From Amborella trichopoda (taxonomy: Eukaryota; Streptophyta; Magnoliopsida; Amborellales; Amborellaceae), in assembly GCF_000471905.2 (NCBI RefSeq), contig NW_006499207.1, positions 1,910,096-1,974,095 on the forward strand: 64,000 bases of DNA, given 5' to 3'. A program made the position numbers and the translations under genes. Positions 1-8,447 of this stretch are shown here, piece after piece (the first letter of the stretch is position 1; every line of letters starts with the position of its first letter). The notes under the pieces were generated by a model. It made no database searches. It saw only the letters and a program-made list of their open reading frames with translations, and was not told the DNA's origin.

Positions 1-661
1 CTGTAACAGTCAAAGGCTCGAGAAAGAACCTCGGTAGAGGTCTGATGGAGGGATATTCCTCAATAGAAGCCGACTCTTCTAAACACATAAATTCTCTAGC
101 TTGTCGAGCCATCTCAATCGCGTTTGTTTTGAAAAAGTTGACGCAAGGAACATCGAAATCTAAGAGGTTGTCTATCAGCCTCTTTGCAAAAGAAGGGAAC
201 ATGATCAGCTCAAAGAGAGAAGCCCTGTTGAAGAGTTGATAAGCGGCTCTAGGAAGATAGTGTCCGATGTCTGCAATGACATTACGGTGGTTGAGCCTAG
301 TGATTTTTACAGGGAAAGGCATCACGGCCTCCGAAACAACAAAGCCTCCTCGAATGCACCAAATAAGAAGATGAATAACTTGTTCTGAAAAGGAGGTGAC
401 TACAAAAGCCGTGCCTATGATGGATTCCTTTCGAAATGGAAACATGAGTCCCTAGCTCAAGATTGCAAGGGGAATCGCCCCGTTGCCCATGATTATCAGA
501 TCATACTCGCTCTCACCGCTAGAGACAGGAGGTTGAGGAAAGGGATGCGATTCATTCCCAGTAATAAGAGGCTCTTCGTCCTCAATAACTGTGAGGTCCC
601 TGCATGAAGAAGCTTGTCTCTCGGAAGCTTTAGAAGCCTCGGCTGATCGTCGAGAAGACAT
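1..661 (-). pseudogene. Tat-type element antisense ORF (aORF), copy A, 3' end cut by window
   Basis: The reading frame starts at the ATG at 659-661 (begins MSSRRSAEASK) and reads leftwards, with one in-frame stop near 450 and then open frame to the window edge. The product is not recognised. Visible blocks are VIHLLIWCIRGGFVVSEA, LFELIMFPSFAKRL and EYPSIRPLPRFF, and the same three blocks recur with substitutions in the copy at 44395-45410. The gene is antisense to the retroelement that carries it, lying between the polymerase region and the 3' LTR. Grande and Retand elements of the Tat lineage are known to carry an antisense ORF in this position; assigning this ORF to that class is inference from position and not from recognised homology. 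It has its own TATA box at 1555-1562. The protein is about 220 residues here and about 340 in the other copy. Confidence 0.6.
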
Positions 662-1554
662 GTGTCGGGGGCACCAAATATCGCAATCTCGCAGTCAAAG
701 GCAAGACTATCGCTGTCTGCCACCAAGAGGGAATCATCATCTCGAGATCAATCAAGGACCATCGATGTTCCATGACCTAAGGCTCATTATGTCTTGCTCC
801 AACCCTCAACACGCGCCGTACATGCGGCCCTTGAAATCTAGACAAACCGCCTGACACTTGCGATGTGGCCTATCATCACGCATGCGAAGGGTGACCTATC
901 GACGTCCCACGACTCCTCGCCTCCTCGACCGTTACGGTCTCCCAACCCTTAGGTTTCCCACCGACGCTTTCTTCTGCTCTCCGGGAATTCACTCTCGTCC
1001 ATCGGGAAAACACTCTCCTGCCCTCTGCTTGTTATTGGAGTTGGCGAAAACCATCGAAAATCCCCGAAAGCTTACTTGCGACACCGTGGATTGGCCTTCT
1101 CCCGGGTGTGTCCCACTTCAATAGTCCACCAAAGCTCATCGAAATTGTGCTAAAATTTTGATGAACTCAAGACAACCCCTTCTCCTTCTCCTCTAACAAC
1201 CAGAGAGCTGGCAAAGCCCTCTGAGCACTCTGCGACCTCCCCCTCAGCAACAGAACTACCGGAGAAGCACTAATCGACAGGACAGCTCTGTAAATTCAGC
1301 CAAGGCCCCGAGAGATCCTCTTCCTTGCTCATAAAGCTTCGATGATGGCCGAAAACTGTTCGTAAGTGCGCTACGAAGCTTCACACCTCTTGAAGTTCAC
1401 CAGAAAAATCCTTAAGGACCTTTTTATGCAAGTTCTGACCAGAAATTGCTTGGCGAAAAACACTCACTAAGAGCTTTGGCTCTCTCTCTCTAAAAAAAAC
1501 AAGCCCTTCTACTATTTTATCCTTCGGTAAAATAGTAATGTGGAGTCTCTCCCC
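662..1554 (-). other. 5' flank/untranslated region of aORF copy A
   Basis: No convincing coding frame. This stretch lies between the antisense TATA box and the aORF ATG. Large parts align by eye with 45411-46408 upstream of the second aORF copy (for example the block around 820-900 against 45675-45760), so it belongs to the same unit. It could be a long 5' UTR or contain introns; the sequence alone does not decide. Confidence 0.5.
1511..1536 (-). other. Promoter-proximal hairpin, copy A
   Basis: Perfect 9-bp arms ACTATTTTA (1511-1519) and TAAAATAGT (1528-1536) around an 8-base loop, about 20 bases downstream of the antisense TATA box. The same hairpin recurs at 46366-46390 with slightly different arms. 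Confidence 0.6.
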
Positions 1555-1562
1555 CTTTTATA
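1555..1562 (-). promoter_or_regulatory. TATA box of the antisense gene, copy A
   Basis: The minus strand reads GGTATAAAAGGGGG, a canonical plant TATA box. It points towards aORF copy A, whose ATG is about 890 bases downstream. The equivalent site in the other copy (46409-46416) has decayed to TACAAAAG. Confidence 0.6.
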
Positions 1563-1582
1563 CCCAGCAATACCGGAGACTG

Positions 1583-1607
1583 CCCCCCCCCCTCCCCCCC
1601 GCCCCCC
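1583..1607 (-). promoter_or_regulatory. G-quadruplex-capable G runs upstream of antisense TATA
   Basis: The plus strand has three C runs of 10, 7 and 6 separated by single T and G. The minus strand is therefore nearly continuous G, 20 bp upstream of the antisense TATA box. The other aORF copy lacks it. Confidence 0.6.
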
Positions 1608-1682
1608 ACAAACTCAGAATGATGTTCCAATCCCCAGCTCTTGATGGCGATAAGGCTAGGCCGAGGCAGCCAAGCCTGAGAC

Positions 1683-1920
1683 TTGAAGCAGCATCGTTGC
1701 ACGGCTCGACAAGACTTTGTCCAGGGGACTAGTGCTGCATGCTTTGTTCAAAAGGTTGTTGCCACACGTCTTGTCAGGGACTACCACCTGACGCTTCATC
1801 ATGAGGCTATTGCCGCACGCCCCATCAAGGAGGTACCGCCATGCGTCTGGCCAAGGGCTACTGTCACATTCTTTACCAAGGGACCTGACGCCATCATCCG
1901 GGTCTAATGCTACACTTAGC
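1683..1920. repeat. Degenerate minisatellite upstream of aORF
   Basis: Loose repeats of about 35-40 bases built on phrases such as 'gccacacgtcttgtcaggg' and 'gccgcacgccccatcaag'. A comparable tract with another sequence (TATCGTCGCATGCTTCGCA) lies at the same place in the second copy (46500-46745). Confidence 0.45.
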
Positions 1921-2047
1921 ATCATATGCAGGCCCTGACTCTCCCCTCCAAACCATCGCCCCATATCCTCAGGAAGTTCATTCCCTACACCACAACCTCG
2001 CTCCTCAACGAGCCTAGTTTCTAGTAATGGCTCTATTCCCTCCATCT

Positions 2048-2490
2048 CCATGGTCCGCGCTGTATGACCTTAAACTGCATCACCATGGTCCACACTGTAT
2101 GACCTTAAATTGCATCATCATGGTCCATGCTGTATGACATTAAACTGTATCGTCGTGGTTCGCTCTGTAAGACCTTAATTGCATCGCCATGGTCCATGCT
2201 GTATGACCTTAAACTACATCGCCATGGTCCACGTTGTATGACCTTAAACTGCACAACCATGGTCCACATTGCATGACCTTAAATTGCATCGCCATGATCC
2301 ATGCTACATGACCTTAAACTGCATCGCTATAGTCCTTGTTTAACGACTCAAAATTGTATGACCACATCCGAACTGTATGACCCTAAACTGTAGCGAAGGT
2401 CTAGTTGCACGACCACAAACTGCATGGTCCTAGCTGTATGACTTTAAACTGCATAGCCATGGTCCGAGCCACAAGACCCTAAAATTGTAA
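2048..2490. repeat. 35-bp tandem array, about 13 units
   Basis: Units run from CAT-CGCCATGGTCC to TGTATGACCTTAAACTG with a 35-bp spacing in well preserved units and some 29-34-bp variants. The core words are CATGGTCCA and TATGACCTTAAA. The same array occurs in every Tat 3' region of the window: 2861-3110, 25584-26085, 46895-48385 and, inverted, 60340-61910. Tandem repeats before the 3' LTR are a known trait of Tat-lineage elements. Confidence 0.85.
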
Positions 2491-2860
2491 TGTGCAGCGT
2501 GCCAAATGGTCCATACGCATAACTCCAACTGGACCCCCAATGGAGTTAGATGCGTGTAAGGGTTGTACTCATCTCATCATCTCTGAAGAGTTAGAGACAT
2601 CCTTCCTTCCACCCACGGGGGGTTCATCCGTGCCCTGGCCTCTTGAAGTTCCATGCGCACTGATATTCGTTATCCCCATGGAGTCACACTAGACCTCCTA
2701 ATCCCCAGTGAAGCCTTTCCAGTTAACACCCTGCATAGGATCACCACCTCCATCTACATCTCTTCACATGTGGATAAACTTAATTATCTTTATCCCTCGG
2801 GAGTCAGATTACTATCCACATACCTACCCCCATGAAACCCTATTGACATGGAAACTCGTA
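2491..2860. repeat. Interspersed 'ATCCCCATGGAGTCAC' motif region
   Basis: Irregularly spaced copies of a word close to TTATCCCCATGGAGTCACA separate two blocks of the 35-bp array. The same alternation is seen at 47290-47710 and, inverted, at 61260-61690 and 61910-62060. No coding frame is supported. Confidence 0.6.
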
Positions 2861-3110
2861 AATGCTCCATGCTGCATGACCTTAATCTGCATAGCCACGG
2901 TCCAAACTATATGGCCATAAACTATAGTGAAGGTCTAGTCACATGACCTTAAACTGTACGATCCTAGTTGCATGACTTTAAACTGCGTAACCATGGTCCA
3001 AGCTATATGACTTTAAATCATAGTCCACATCCTGGTCGCATGATGTTAAACGGCTTCACTCAGGTCCAGGAGGCATGACCTTCAAGATGCCTCATGTGCG
3101 TGCACACCTC
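2861..3110. repeat. 35-bp array, second block
   Basis: About seven further units of the CATGGTCC...TATGACCTTAAA repeat, more diverged than the first block. Confidence 0.75.
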
Positions 3111-3425
3111 CCTTTTTTCATGCATCGCCACTCACGTCTTCCCTAAACTGCCCATTGGTGTGTGCATGCCCTCTTCTTCTTCTCTCCAATGATCCTATCT
3201 AGGGCCACATGTGCTTTACGTGCATCACGATACACATCTTTTCCAGCTGGCCCATTCGTGTGTGCGGGCCACCTACACCACTTCTATTGAGTCCCTAGTG
3301 AGTCTGCGTACACTCATACACCCTTTACATGCATCGCCATGCACGTCTTCTCTAGCCGGCCCATTCGTGGGCATGGGCCACCTTTACCATCTTTCATTTC
3401 ATTCCCCAAAGTCTTACCCATGCTC
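3111..3425. repeat. Three-unit repeat of about 100-108 bp
   Basis: Three diverged units, each running from 'catgcatcgcc.tgcacgtcttc' through 'gcccattcgtg' to 'gggccacc'. A related stretch is present around 25660-25760 and, inverted, near 60600-60730. The open frame across it (3211-3636) is not conserved in those copies, so I treat it as non-coding. Confidence 0.5.
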
Positions 3426-4033
3426 ACCAAATGGTGAGACATCTCGCCCCCAGCTAACGGGTCACCACTTTTCACCTACCATCCAATCAACTCTCTACAA
3501 GCAACTTCATGCCACCTTCCTAAATGAGTCAATGTCACCCCCAGCCTCACTCTATGGCCTCTATAGGGTGCCACTCCTTACTGCTATGGTTCAGCTGTAT
3601 GACCCTAAAACTATAGTGCACGTCCTAGCAGCATGACGTTAAAAGGCTTCGCATAGATCTTGATGGCACGACCTTAAAACATGGCTTCTCTAAAAAAAAA
3701 AAAAAAATGAGGCACGGTGCACACTTGGACAAGGGAACACTATGAGTAAAGATGACGGACGGGCATGGTCACAAAATCATGAGTAAGAAAGTTTCGTGGA
3801 AAAATAAACCCAGGCACGGTGAAAACCCCAAGAGGGCACCGTGAGCAAAAATGGATGAAAAGGGTGGACATGACCACAAAGTGATGGGTAAAAGAGCGCA
3901 TAAATAACAGAAGTTGGTGAAAACCATCTTCACGGTGTCACTTCCCATGTTCAAGTGAAAACCCGTGAAAGGGCGCTCAGACCGGCAAAGCAGGTTGATA
4001 CACTTCCAAAGTCTCATCTGACACCGTATCAAT
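3426..4033. other. Tat 3' region, non-coding, conserved between copies
   Basis: Contains one more 35-bp unit pair (about 3590-3690), a 15-A run near 3694 and a block with words such as ATGAGTAAAGATGACGG and CACGGTG. This block recurs at 26130-26400, 48400-48700 and, inverted, 60100-60330. No gene is supported; the small frames through it differ between copies. Confidence 0.6.
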
Positions 4034-4350
4034 CATGGCTCGTCAGTGAGTGAGAGCCTCACAAGTTCTCCCCAGTTTCCATGGCTCCTTAGGGAGTGAG
4101 AACCTCACAAGATCTCCCCAGTTTACAAGGCTCGTTAAGGAGTGAGAATCTCACAAGATCTCCCTTGTTTCAAGGCTCATCAGGGAGCGAGAGCCTTACA
4201 AGATCTCCCCAGTTTCCACGGCTCATTCGGGAGTGAGAGCCTCATTGATCTCCCCAATTTCCGCGGCTCATCAGGGAGTGAGAGCCACACAAGATCTCCC
4301 CAGTTTCAACGGCTCGTCAGGGAGTGAGAGCCTCATAAGATCTCCCCAGT
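4034..4350. repeat. 45-47-bp tandem array, 7 units, copy A only
   Basis: Seven units, each with GGCTCGTCAGGGAGTGAGAG and CACAAGATCTCCCCAGTTTC. The Tat 3' regions at about 48800 and, inverted, at about 59965 hold a single unit, so the array expanded only in this copy. Confidence 0.85.
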
Positions 4351-4363
4351 TCAATAAAAACAA

Positions 4364-5032
4364 GAGTCCTTGAGGTAAGGAAGATGTCAAAAAGATCCCT
4401 CAAAAAATTCTAAGGGCCATTACAAAGGTGAGAGACTGACGAGGCCAGGGTTGCCATAGGATTCAGGGTATGTCTCGCTAAAGCCCTCTAGCGAACAAGG
4501 GACCAGACTTTCGAGCTAACCAAGAGCCCCCGACTAGACTCCGCTAGATGGGACCTAATGGGATACCTTGCACATCAAAGGCAAACCTAGTGCAGTAGCA
4601 ATTTCGACCAGAGGTTCGTACCATTTGGCCTTCAAAAAAGGCCTGTTTCTGTACGAGGAGGCCCTGACAAAGGCCTCATGCTCCACAACCTCAGAGAGTC
4701 CTTGAGGGTGAGGACGATGCTGAAAAGATCCCTCCAGAAATGGTAAGGGCCATTATAAAGGTAAGAAAATGATAAGGCCAGGGTTGCCATAGGATTCAGG
4801 ATACGTCTCACCAAAGCCCTCTAACTAGTAGGGGACCAGAGTTTTTGGCAGACCAGAAGCACCCGACTGGACTCCGCTATATGGGACCTATAGAGATACC
4901 CTGCACATCAAAGGCAAACCTGATGTAGTAGCAATGCCGACTAGAGGTTCGTAGCTTTTGGCCTTCAAAAAAAAAGGCATGGTTATGTACGAGGGGGGTC
5001 CAAACAAAGGCCTCATGCATCGGAACCACAGA
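4364..5032. repeat. Tandem duplication, two units of about 332 and 337 bp
   Basis: Both units begin GAGTCCTTGAGG (4364 and 4696) and stay alignable through 'gccagggttgccataggatt', 'ccgctagatgggacc' and 'ggccttcaaaaa'. Single-copy relatives are at about 26640-26990 and 48860-49300. Confidence 0.85.
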
Positions 5033-5113
5033 TAGTCTCTTGAGGGTGTGGACTCTACGAAGATCCCTCAAATAACCCAAATGATTACACTTCTTAATTC
5101 TCTCGAATCACAA

Positions 5114-5127
5114 TATTTGGTGGGGCA
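5114..5127 (+). other. Polypurine tract before Tat LTR A
   Basis: TATTTGGTGGGGCA directly before TG at 5128. Equivalent tracts precede LTR B (27184-27196), LTR C (49498-49512) and inverted LTR D (59266-59279). It would prime plus-strand DNA synthesis in reverse transcription. Confidence 0.65.
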
Positions 5128-6528
5128 TGCTATTGAATGGTTTTTTTCATCAACATGAGGCCCCTGCTCAACAAAGGCCTAGCAAGTAGTGGAAATTTCG
5201 ACAGTCTCAAAACAGCCCCAAAATTGGCAAAATCTTCTTGTGGTCTCTCAAAATTCTCCTACCAAGTTTCGTCACATTTTGACATGTCTAAGGCAGTGAA
5301 GACTAAGAAACAGTTCTGGTAGAATCGTCCTCCAACACTTGAAACGGTCCCTTATAACTAGTGCTACATTTTTAGTGTCTCAAATTGCTATGGGACTACT
5401 ACCATTGGATCCAGCACGGTTTAAAGCCCCCTGGGGTCAAGTTTTAGCCCAAACAAAAACTCCAAGAAGAAGTTATAGGCAAAAGAGTGAAATGGGAGGA
5501 GTCGCACGCTATCCCCATGCGGCCACCCTACAACACTACACCATTAAAGGGACATTCATGAATAGTGAATTTTGACTCTCATATCTTGGTCATCCCTCAT
5601 CAAATAGCTGTAAAATTTTATGAGCATGTTCGTCTAGTCAAGACGAGCGATTCGATATGTGGCATGCCCCATGACGATACCCAAGCAGTGTTGTACCTTG
5701 CTCGAGCAGCCAAATCATGCCTCTCGCTAACCCGATTGATACAAGATGAATTCCATTACAGGTGTAAGGTTTTAGGCTATCTCTAATCCGATCTCTGTAC
5801 ATGATGAATGGTCAGATTTTGTAATGAAGCAGACGAAGTGACTGCAAATTTTGTCGCCGAAATTTCATATTCCGACCAAAATTCAAAAGTTGCAAAACCT
5901 TTGTCCGGACACAGAATCAAGCTGCGTTTATTGCCCTGCGATCGTGACAGTATGCTCGGCGTGCCTCAGTGAAGAAATCATAGAAAAACATCATGGAACG
6001 AGAACACAATCGATTCAAAGTTTCAAGATCTACTCAAAATTTAAGGCACATGATTGTGCACCTAAAACATGATCCATGGCTCGAAGTTGGTATAAAATTG
6101 ATTGCCATGCCGAGCTCTTCAAGAAAACAATCATCTTATAATCAACTGGGCATCAGAACGACCCCGGATCAGCCGTGCACGAACAAGCAAGTCCTAAGGC
6201 AACACAGGGACTGTTCTTGAATTCCACAACTTATTAAGAAGGGACAAATCTATCATTATACAAATTATTTTTTAATTTATTTTAAATCAATTTAATATTA
6301 ATTTTCACTAATTAAGGTTAATTTCAATCATCCACCCATGTTTGGGGCACACTTCTATATATATGTACCACCATTGTACACAGAAAAAAATGAAGAAAAG
6401 GCAAACACATACACATACAAGAGAGAGTTTTCACTTAATACAAGTGTAACTTTCTTACCATTGTGGTGTTACACTTGAGAGTGAGGGTGAGGTGCGAGAA
6501 ATTTTTGACCGGTACCCCTCGAGTTGAG
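5128..6528 (+). mobile_element. Tat-type LTR A (U3-R-U5)
   Basis: Starts TGCTATTGAATGG after the polypurine tract. It aligns with LTR C (49513), C2 (51075), inverted D (to 59265) and E (62340) through U3 words such as GTCAAGACGAGCG and the promoter block AATTAGGTTAATTT...CCACCCATGTTTGGGGCAC. A block of about 45 bases ('gaaaagctagagagaagtt') present in C, C2 and E is missing here. TATA box at 6356. The AATAAA seen in C and E is degraded here (TTAATACAA, about 6438). The right end is uncertain: no clean CA plus primer site is visible, so 6528 marks the splice-donor-like GAG/GTAAGT. Confidence 0.65.
6356..6364 (+). promoter_or_regulatory. TATA box of LTR A
   Basis: TATATATAT about 20 bases after the conserved CCACCCATGTTTGGGGCAC block. 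The equivalent boxes are at 50805 (C), 52336 (C2), 57975 (D, minus) and 63647 (E). Confidence 0.65.
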
Positions 6529-6534
6529 GTAAGT
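6524..6534 (+). other. Splice-donor-like site after LTR A
   Basis: TTGAG/GTAAGTC matches the plant 5' splice consensus. The site is kept as TTAAG/GTAAAT after LTR C (GT at 50943) and CAAG/GTAAAT after C2 (GT at 52484), and is lost in D and E. Confidence 0.4.
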
Positions 6535-6535
6535 C

Positions 6536-7384
6536 TTCTATCTCTTCTTTTTCTTTTCTTCTTCTATCTCCCTTCTCCCCTCTCTTCTCCCTCTTCTTCG
6601 TCTAAGTCCCTCATGGAGGCCTACACGGCAGTGGGAGTGTCGTGCATGCCTCTCCCTTAGTCTCACAGGTCATGTATGGCGATGGCAGCACCATGCACAA
6701 GTCTCCCTCCCCTCCTTCTCGTCCATCTCTTTCTCGCATTTATAGCCTGTAGACGGCGCTACCCATTGCTCTTACAGACATAACTTTGATGTCTCGTTGA
6801 AGAACCTAGACGGTGAAGTGTGTTGCCACCTACAAGAGTCTTCCCCTGCTGCACATCTAGCATAGACGGCGATACCTATCATCGCTCGCTAGAGGCCCTG
6901 ACAATGCCCATCGCTGTCTGTGTGATTCCTTCGTGCGTCTGATGCCTATCACCGTTCCCCTTGTGTCCCACGCCTATCATCAAATGACCTAGGATAAACC
7001 ATTATGGTGTGCCTTATTAAGAGTCAGCGCTGTCCAAAAGGGATGTGCCGCCTTCTTGCATTACCCACCGCAATGTCTATCAATGTCTGACTTTCCTCTT
7101 CTCTTCGCCTTCTCACTCTTTCCTCTCTACCTATTTCTCTTCTCACTTGATTGGGGGTAGGTCTAGCTTAGCTGACGGGCCGACCTCGTTTTCGAGTAGT
7201 ATTGCCACCGTGATGGTCCTTAAACCATGCCCGTCTTGCTACCTCTCCGAGTCGACAACTTTTGGCCATCATGCTAGTCTCACCCTTCCATCAAGTTCTC
7301 TTCTCCTTTCTACCTTTTATCTAACCATGCACTTCATCGCCTTCTCACATGAACGTGTCTAACAAATTAACCGTAGAAGTGTTG
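6536..7384 (+). other. Long leader of Tat LTR A
   Basis: A CT-rich tract (6536-6600) is followed by degenerate stem-loop minisatellite units such as AGACGGCGATACC-TATCATCGCT (about 6853) and then by a tract matching 53300-53560. No coding frame is supported. Related leaders follow LTR B, C2 and D. Confidence 0.55.
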
Positions 7385-7725
7385 TGCAGAAAAACATAAG
7401 GATTACAAGTCAAGGGAGACGATTTCGAACCAGCTCAAGCAGTTGGGACGCCTTCTTCGTGATCTAAGAGGCTGCTCACGCGAGCCAGCTCGAATAAGTC
7501 CTGAACCCACCTGAAATTCCTATCTTATTGGTTGATATACCTGCTCTTGCCCTCGAGCAAGGTTCTGAGAGAGCAATCTCAAGTCTCGGGTCCACCAAAG
7601 ACTTGAGACATGTGCCACCCGATCACCTAGATCCGGAGGGCAAGATCGAGACACCTAACCACTTACATTCAAACTATGCTCAAACCGTGCTTCATTCATG
7701 TTTTCATGCTCATGAGTCTGCAAGG
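7385..7725 (+). other. Gag-proximal leader segment
   Basis: Aligns with 29400-29700, which lies directly upstream of Tat gag, and with 53590-53890 and 54960-55250. Shared words are CAAGGGAGGCGATTTCGAAC, GTGATCTAAGAGGGCG and GAGAGAGCGATCTCA. It breaks off at 7726 where Tekay LTR sequence begins, so the gag expected here is gone. Confidence 0.65.
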
Positions 7726-8362
7726 TAGTGTTCTACTTACCTTTGTGTCCCAATGATGATCCCAATCTCGTTCCACAGTCCACTTCACCAAGATTTTCAA
7801 GCTCTCCAACAACGGCACAAAAGGGCAGAACTTGGGCTCCAAAACGTGAGGTGTAGAGAGAGTGAGAGAATTTATACTCCAAAAGTGGGGAGGTGGCAAT
7901 CTAGGCTTGCCAAGTAGTGTTTTAAAGTCATGCAAGTTGACAATTGGCACACATGGCAGGATGCAGTCAATAGGTGACAGTCATACTTCATGCACGGTAG
8001 TAACTTGTTTCTTGCACGACGTTACAAGCCGGCGTTAGCTGTTTTTCTCTCTTCACAGCCGGCATTGGCTCTTTCTCTATCTTCACAGCTATCACTAGAT
8101 CTTCTCTTTCTTCACAACCGATGTTGGCTCTTTCTCTCTCTTCACAGTTGACACTACCTTTTTCTCTCTTCACAGCCAGCACTGACCCTTTCTCCCTCTT
8201 CACAGCCGGTGCTAGATATTTCTCTCTCTTCACAATCAGTGCTGGCTCTTTCTCTCTCTTCACAGTCGGCTCTAGCTCTTGCTCTCTCTTCACAGCTAGT
8301 GTTTTTCTCTTCTTTGTGTCGTCGAACGTGCTCACCATGTTCATGAAATTTGGGTCGTTACA
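7726..8362 (-). mobile_element. T1 3' LTR remnant (U3 end)
   Basis: The sense start is TGTAACGACCC (minus strand, ending at 8362), matching TGTGACGACCC of T2 at 20481. A TATAAA box lies on the minus strand at 7871-7876, about 490 bases into the LTR; T3 has TATATAA about 550 bases in (41818). The inner 2.7 kb of the LTR is missing. Confidence 0.75.
8030..8310 (-). repeat. U3 minisatellite of T1, about 10 units of 30 bp
   Basis: Units on the plus strand read TTTCTCTCTCTTCACAGCC-GGTGCTGGCTC with substitutions. The array lies upstream of the LTR TATA box in sense. T2 has a longer version (19975-20430), while T3 has only about one unit (33812-33890, 41290-41360). Confidence 0.8.
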
Positions 8363-8364
8363 TC

Positions 8365-8379
8365 ATCCCCCCTTTAAAA
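8365..8379 (-). other. Polypurine tract of T1
   Basis: Minus strand CTTTTAAAGGGGGGA followed by TGATGTAACGACCC. T2 (TTTTTAGGGGGGGATGA) and T3 (TTTTAAGAGGGGGATGA, 41250-41266) match. Confidence 0.75.
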
Positions 8380-8447
8380 GGATTTTGTTCCCAAAATCGT
8401 CTCAATTAATTAAACAATTGCGGCTACTTATTCCGGATTTCATCTTC

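Noticed and set aside
2048-2490. CRISPR-like regular repeats
   Set aside because: Units are contiguous with no unique spacers, diverged from each other, and sit in a eukaryotic retroelement.
3211-3636. 141-codon open frame
   Set aside because: Crosses three units of a DNA repeat and has no counterpart in the aligned regions near 25700, 48000 and 60600.
6500-6530. Primer-binding site at GGTACCCCTC after LTR A
   Set aside because: Begins like TGG in one copy only (C), differs in A, C2 and E, and I cannot match it to a plant tRNA 3' end with confidence.
7400-7440. tRNA-like word GATTTCGAACC in the leader
   Set aside because: Resembles a T-arm but no acceptor or anticodon arm can be paired around it, in this or the other leader copies.
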